A stretch of 64,000 nt of DNA. Source: Saprolegnia diclina VS20. Its lineage: Eukaryota > Oomycota > Saprolegniomycetes > Saprolegniales > Saprolegniaceae. The notes beneath the pieces were generated by a model, which was given only the letters and a program-made list of their open reading frames with translations, was not told the DNA's origin and ran no database searches. A program made the translations under genes and the position numbers. Shown here in pieces: positions 61,427-64,000 of this stretch (position 1 is its first letter; each line of letters opens with the position of its first letter). The DNA lies in contig NW_008246081.1 of assembly GCF_000281045.1 (NCBI RefSeq), positions 384,986 to 448,985 of the forward strand. The letters are read 5' to 3'.

Positions 61427-63279
61427 TTAAAGCAAGCTCGTGCGCACGGACGACGCCTCGCGAACGATGTCGACGTGCAAGAGCGCCTTGAACGCCAGGA
61501 AGAGGCACCCGATGGGCAAGAGCACCAGAAACGAGACGCGCGCGACACGCGCACCGTCGGCCGAGAGCGTCGATGCATTTGTCGTCGTCACCGCACTGCC
61601 CGTCGCCTCTTGCAGCCACTTGTTGAGAAAGTACAGAATGTTGGCCTTTTGCTGACGACGCGGCGCAGGGTCGAGCGCCGAGTTGCCGAGGTCGCCGCAG
61701 TGGCCGCAGAGGTCGCAGACTGCCAAGAAGGCCGGTTGGTCTTCACTCAGCGACGCGAGCACTGACGCACGCTGCCACGGATCGTCGCCGCCGTTGGCAT
61801 AAAAGATGTTGTGACCGTGGGGCTTGTCGCCGCCGTAGCGCTGGATCGTAGCGGCGACGCCAGCGGACGGGTCGACCACGTCGCCAAAGATCTCGTAGCA
61901 CTGCTTCTCGTGGTAGTCGAGGTCCACGATTGACGACCGGAGGCTGTCGTGGTGCGGCGCCACCTAGTCGTCGCAACCGTTAGACGGCGACGAACACGCT
62001 GGGGTGAACCTGGAAGTAGGCGAGCTGGTAGCACTTTTGCCAGCGCCACGAGCGCACGTCGGCCCAGCGCGACGGGTCGTTCTTGAGGCAGGTCGTGTCG
62101 TAGAAGCAGCCCGCGCCAAAAGCAGCGCCGTACATGCCAATGGTAAAGTTGGCGAACGCCTACACTCCTCCTCGTATTCGGCGCGACGCGGGGTCGAAGC
62201 GCGTACCTCGGGGAGCGACACGTTGGCTTGGACGGCCGCGACCATGGGCGCGCAGAGCTGGTCCTTCTTGCCGTACTGCACGGCCATGGCAGCCGAGTCA
62301 GCGAGCATGTAGAAGAAATCCGGGTCCGCGAGCGCTTGAGCGCCAAGAAGGCCCTTGACCTATATCCACGCAACCTCAGTCGCACAAGTAATGCAGTGCC
62401 ACGAACCTCGTCGCTGCGGCCGGCGTGGATCTCGGACTCGTACGCTTTTGTGATTTGGCGAAGGGCGTCAGCACACTCTTTGCCTGCAGAGAGCGCGACC
62501 TACAAGACTGCGTGAGAGACCGCACTAGCCCCTGTGAGCAGAAACCTGTTGGTCGAAAGCGTGAAAGTTGTAGACGGGGTTGACGACACCGGACGAGGAC
62601 AAAGCCGCCACCGTCGTGTTCGGATACGCAATGCTAGCGCCAGCATCGATAAAAGCTCTCAGCAAAAGACGCGTACCGAAACCACGCCGAGAGCGCACCG
62701 GGATAGGACCCACCGACCGCGATCCACGGGTTGGACGTGGTGGAAAGCGTCGCTTGGTACGCCTCGATGAACGCCTTCAAGTCGGCGAGCGCTTGCTCGA
62801 CGGTCAAGAACTTGAGGTTCTCGGTCGAGAGGTCGTCCTTGGGCAAGCTCTTCCCGTAGAAACGGTGTTCGAGGGCGACGACCTATGGCCTTCCGTTGGC
62901 GACCCAGCCAAGTAGGGCAGATACTGTCGCGTACCTTGGCACTGTGCTCCTTGGCAATCACGTCAATGTAGCCCGTGGGCATCTTGTCCATTGCGCCTTC
63001 GCCACCAATGTACATGATGATCGGGCTCTTGTCGAGCCCGCCCCAGTACGTATCGTCCACGTAGTAGCGCTGGAGAAAGTGGAGTGGCGGCTTGGGCGAA
63101 AAGTGGTCGAGCGTTTGCTGGAACCACTGCGCCTCCGGCGCCGGCGCCAGCGACACGACGGCGCCCGCCACGAGGTCCTTGAAGAGGTTGCCTCCGCGCG
63201 CATGCGTCGGCGGCAGGTGCAGCGCCGAGGCCATCGCGACGCCGCTCAGCAACGCCAGGGCAATCTTGGTCGTCACCAT
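61427..63279 (-). CDS. Membrane-anchored serine carboxypeptidase, S28 family
   Basis: Seven exons: 62935-63279, 62677-62882, 62546-62633, 62407-62499, 62207-62359, 62010-62159, 61427-61963 (523 residues). S28 enzymes (lysosomal Pro-X carboxypeptidase, DPP7) cut beside proline, usually in acidic vesicles or outside the cell. A signal peptide ([19 protein letters not shown]) leads to [14 protein letters not shown], a family hallmark. [10 protein letters not shown], then [13 protein letters not shown] follow, with the catalytic Ser in GGSYPG. Later [16 protein letters not shown] holds the probable Asp, and [10 protein letters not shown] the His. The C-terminal 60 residues include a hydrophobic helix ([18 protein letters not shown]), so it is probably a type I membrane or GPI-type protein, unlike soluble relatives. 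All junctions restore conserved sequence. Confidence 0.88.
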
Positions 63280-63590
63280 CCTTTTTGCCGAATGACTTCG
63301 ACTCAGAAAAGATCCCACGCGCTGATTGGCTCGTGCGCAACGTCAAGGATCCTTATCATACACAGACTACACCCACGCAACTTTTAATATCAAGGAAACT
63401 CAGATCTTGGTGCCTTACGACTGGAGAGTTGGGTTCGTATAGTGCATGCGATTGCCCTTTTGTCGCCATCCGGACATCCGTATACTGTGCCAAGATCGCG
63501 ACCGAAGGTCATCCATCATGTGGCGCCGCTTGTGTCCTCGCTCGGGCAGGTCGAGAGCTGCAAGGCGCCTGCTAATGAACATACGTAGAA
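63280..63590. other. Divergent promoter, S28 / OGG1
   Basis: ATCCGGACATCCG at 63469-63481 is a variant of the recurrent motif. An upstream OGG1 exon in this interval cannot be excluded: a frame through about 63490-63551 could join at 63589 with fitting phase. Confidence 0.3.
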
Positions 63591-64000
63591 ATGGCCTGTC
63601 ACCTCACACTGCAGAGCGGCCAAGTCTTCAACTGGCGCCAAGTCCAAGCGCAATGGGTCGGTGTTATCCAGCGTCACGTCATCGCGCTCCGGGAGGCCGA
63701 GTCAGCGATCGAGTACACATGCTTGCACGCGCCTCCGCTGCAAGACAAGGAAGACGACGTTCATGCACTCGTGTCATCCTACTTTCGCACTGATGTACCC
63801 TCCCATTTGCCATTGCCAGCGGCTCATGCCATCGATAGGACAACCTCGGCGAGCTCTACGGTGCGTCGTTTTCTCCCGAGTGCGATGACTGCATTGTCGC
63901 GTAGCGTCGTGGATGCAGCCCAACGACCAGTTCTCACCGGCCTTTGCGTCGCTGCCCGGGCTCCGCCTCATTCGGTGCGTGCATACTCTTGCTTCCATAC
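63591..64000 (+). CDS. OGG1: 8-oxoguanine DNA glycosylase OGG1, 5' part
   Basis: Partial at the right window edge. Exons 63591-63794, 63839-63860 (22 bases) and 63905-63974, with a donor gtgcgt at 63975. OGG1 excises 8-oxoguanine opposite C and nicks the strand. The spliced N-terminal domain reads HLTLQSGQVFNWRQ, WVGVIQRHVIALRE, ALVSSYFRTDDNLGELYASW, then FSPAFASLPGLRLIR. The human equivalents are LTLSSGQSFRWRE, WSGVLADQVWTL, VRKYFQLDVTLAQLYHHW and GVRLLRQDP, so identity is clear. The HhH-GPD and catalytic Lys lie beyond the window. The true start may be further upstream, as mitochondrial or nuclear leader exons are common; 63591 is the first ATG in frame. Confidence 0.8.
   Translation, partial: MACHLTLQSGQVFNWRQVQAQWVGVIQRHVIALREAESAIEYTCLHAPPLQDKEDDVHALVSSYFRTDVPSHLPLPAAHAIDRTTSASSTVRRFLPSAMTALSRSVVDAAQRPVLTGLCVAARAPPHSVRAYSCFH

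Noticed and set aside
1-64000. CRISPR arrays, rRNA genes, insertion sequences, bacterial operons
   Set aside because: None seen. The dense GT-AG introns and gene content are eukaryotic nuclear.

Overview
The window reads as nuclear DNA of a zoosporic stramenopile. An oomycete of the Saprolegniales (Aphanomyces/Saprolegnia type) is my best inference, but no marker here proves it. Coding DNA is GC-rich, and genes are packed tightly on both strands. Almost every gene is cut by very short GT-AG introns (about 35-60 bases), so many exons are too small to show as open reading frames. I rebuilt gene models by hand from splice sites, reading phase and conserved motifs. No intron has been tested with transcripts.

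Layout. 1-1476: two tandem genes for secreted cysteine-rich proteins, the left one cut by the window edge. 1951-5940: two paralogous RING-finger genes flanking a LYR/zinc-ribbon gene. 6829-20875: a 4649-residue outer-arm dynein heavy chain of the DNAH5/DNAH8 type with only two introns. 21058-27376: an EF-hand protein, a class B DnaJ chaperone with a strong heat-shock element, a CCDC6-like coiled coil, a small new gene and a TMF1-like golgin. 27602-31213: a small mitochondrial-like candidate, then XPA and MLH3 (divergent), then NAP1. 32396-37311: a deubiquitinase with PH, USP, PDZ and UBA regions, and an LRR protein. 38474-43600: a palmitoylation-type repeat protein, a multi-pass membrane protein, an ER DnaJ, an armadillo (RSPH14-like) protein and a roadblock dynein light chain. 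43643-50599: MCMBP, a cold-shock/CCCH protein, PIG-U and SRRT/ARS2. 51066-57576: a tiny Trp/Tyr-rich gene, a giant CDC6 with six N-terminal repeats, and an ankyrin protein. 57693-64000: a candidate small gene, bL33, a DUF202 membrane protein, NDUFA2, a membrane-anchored S28 peptidase and the 5' part of OGG1.

Themes. Flagellar motility: heavy chain, roadblock light chain and the RSPH14-like protein. DNA repair and replication: XPA, MLH3, OGG1, MCMBP and CDC6. Mitochondrial function: bL33, NDUFA2, DUF202 and the LYR protein. No mobile element, CRISPR array, rRNA or tRNA was recognised.

The most novel-looking items are the PH-USP-PDZ-UBA deubiquitinase, the CDC6 with six repeats of an unnamed GW/PG module, several small multi-exon genes hidden in apparent intergenic gaps, microexons (including start-codon-only exons), and a recurrent TATCCGGATA-type palindrome beside many start codons.
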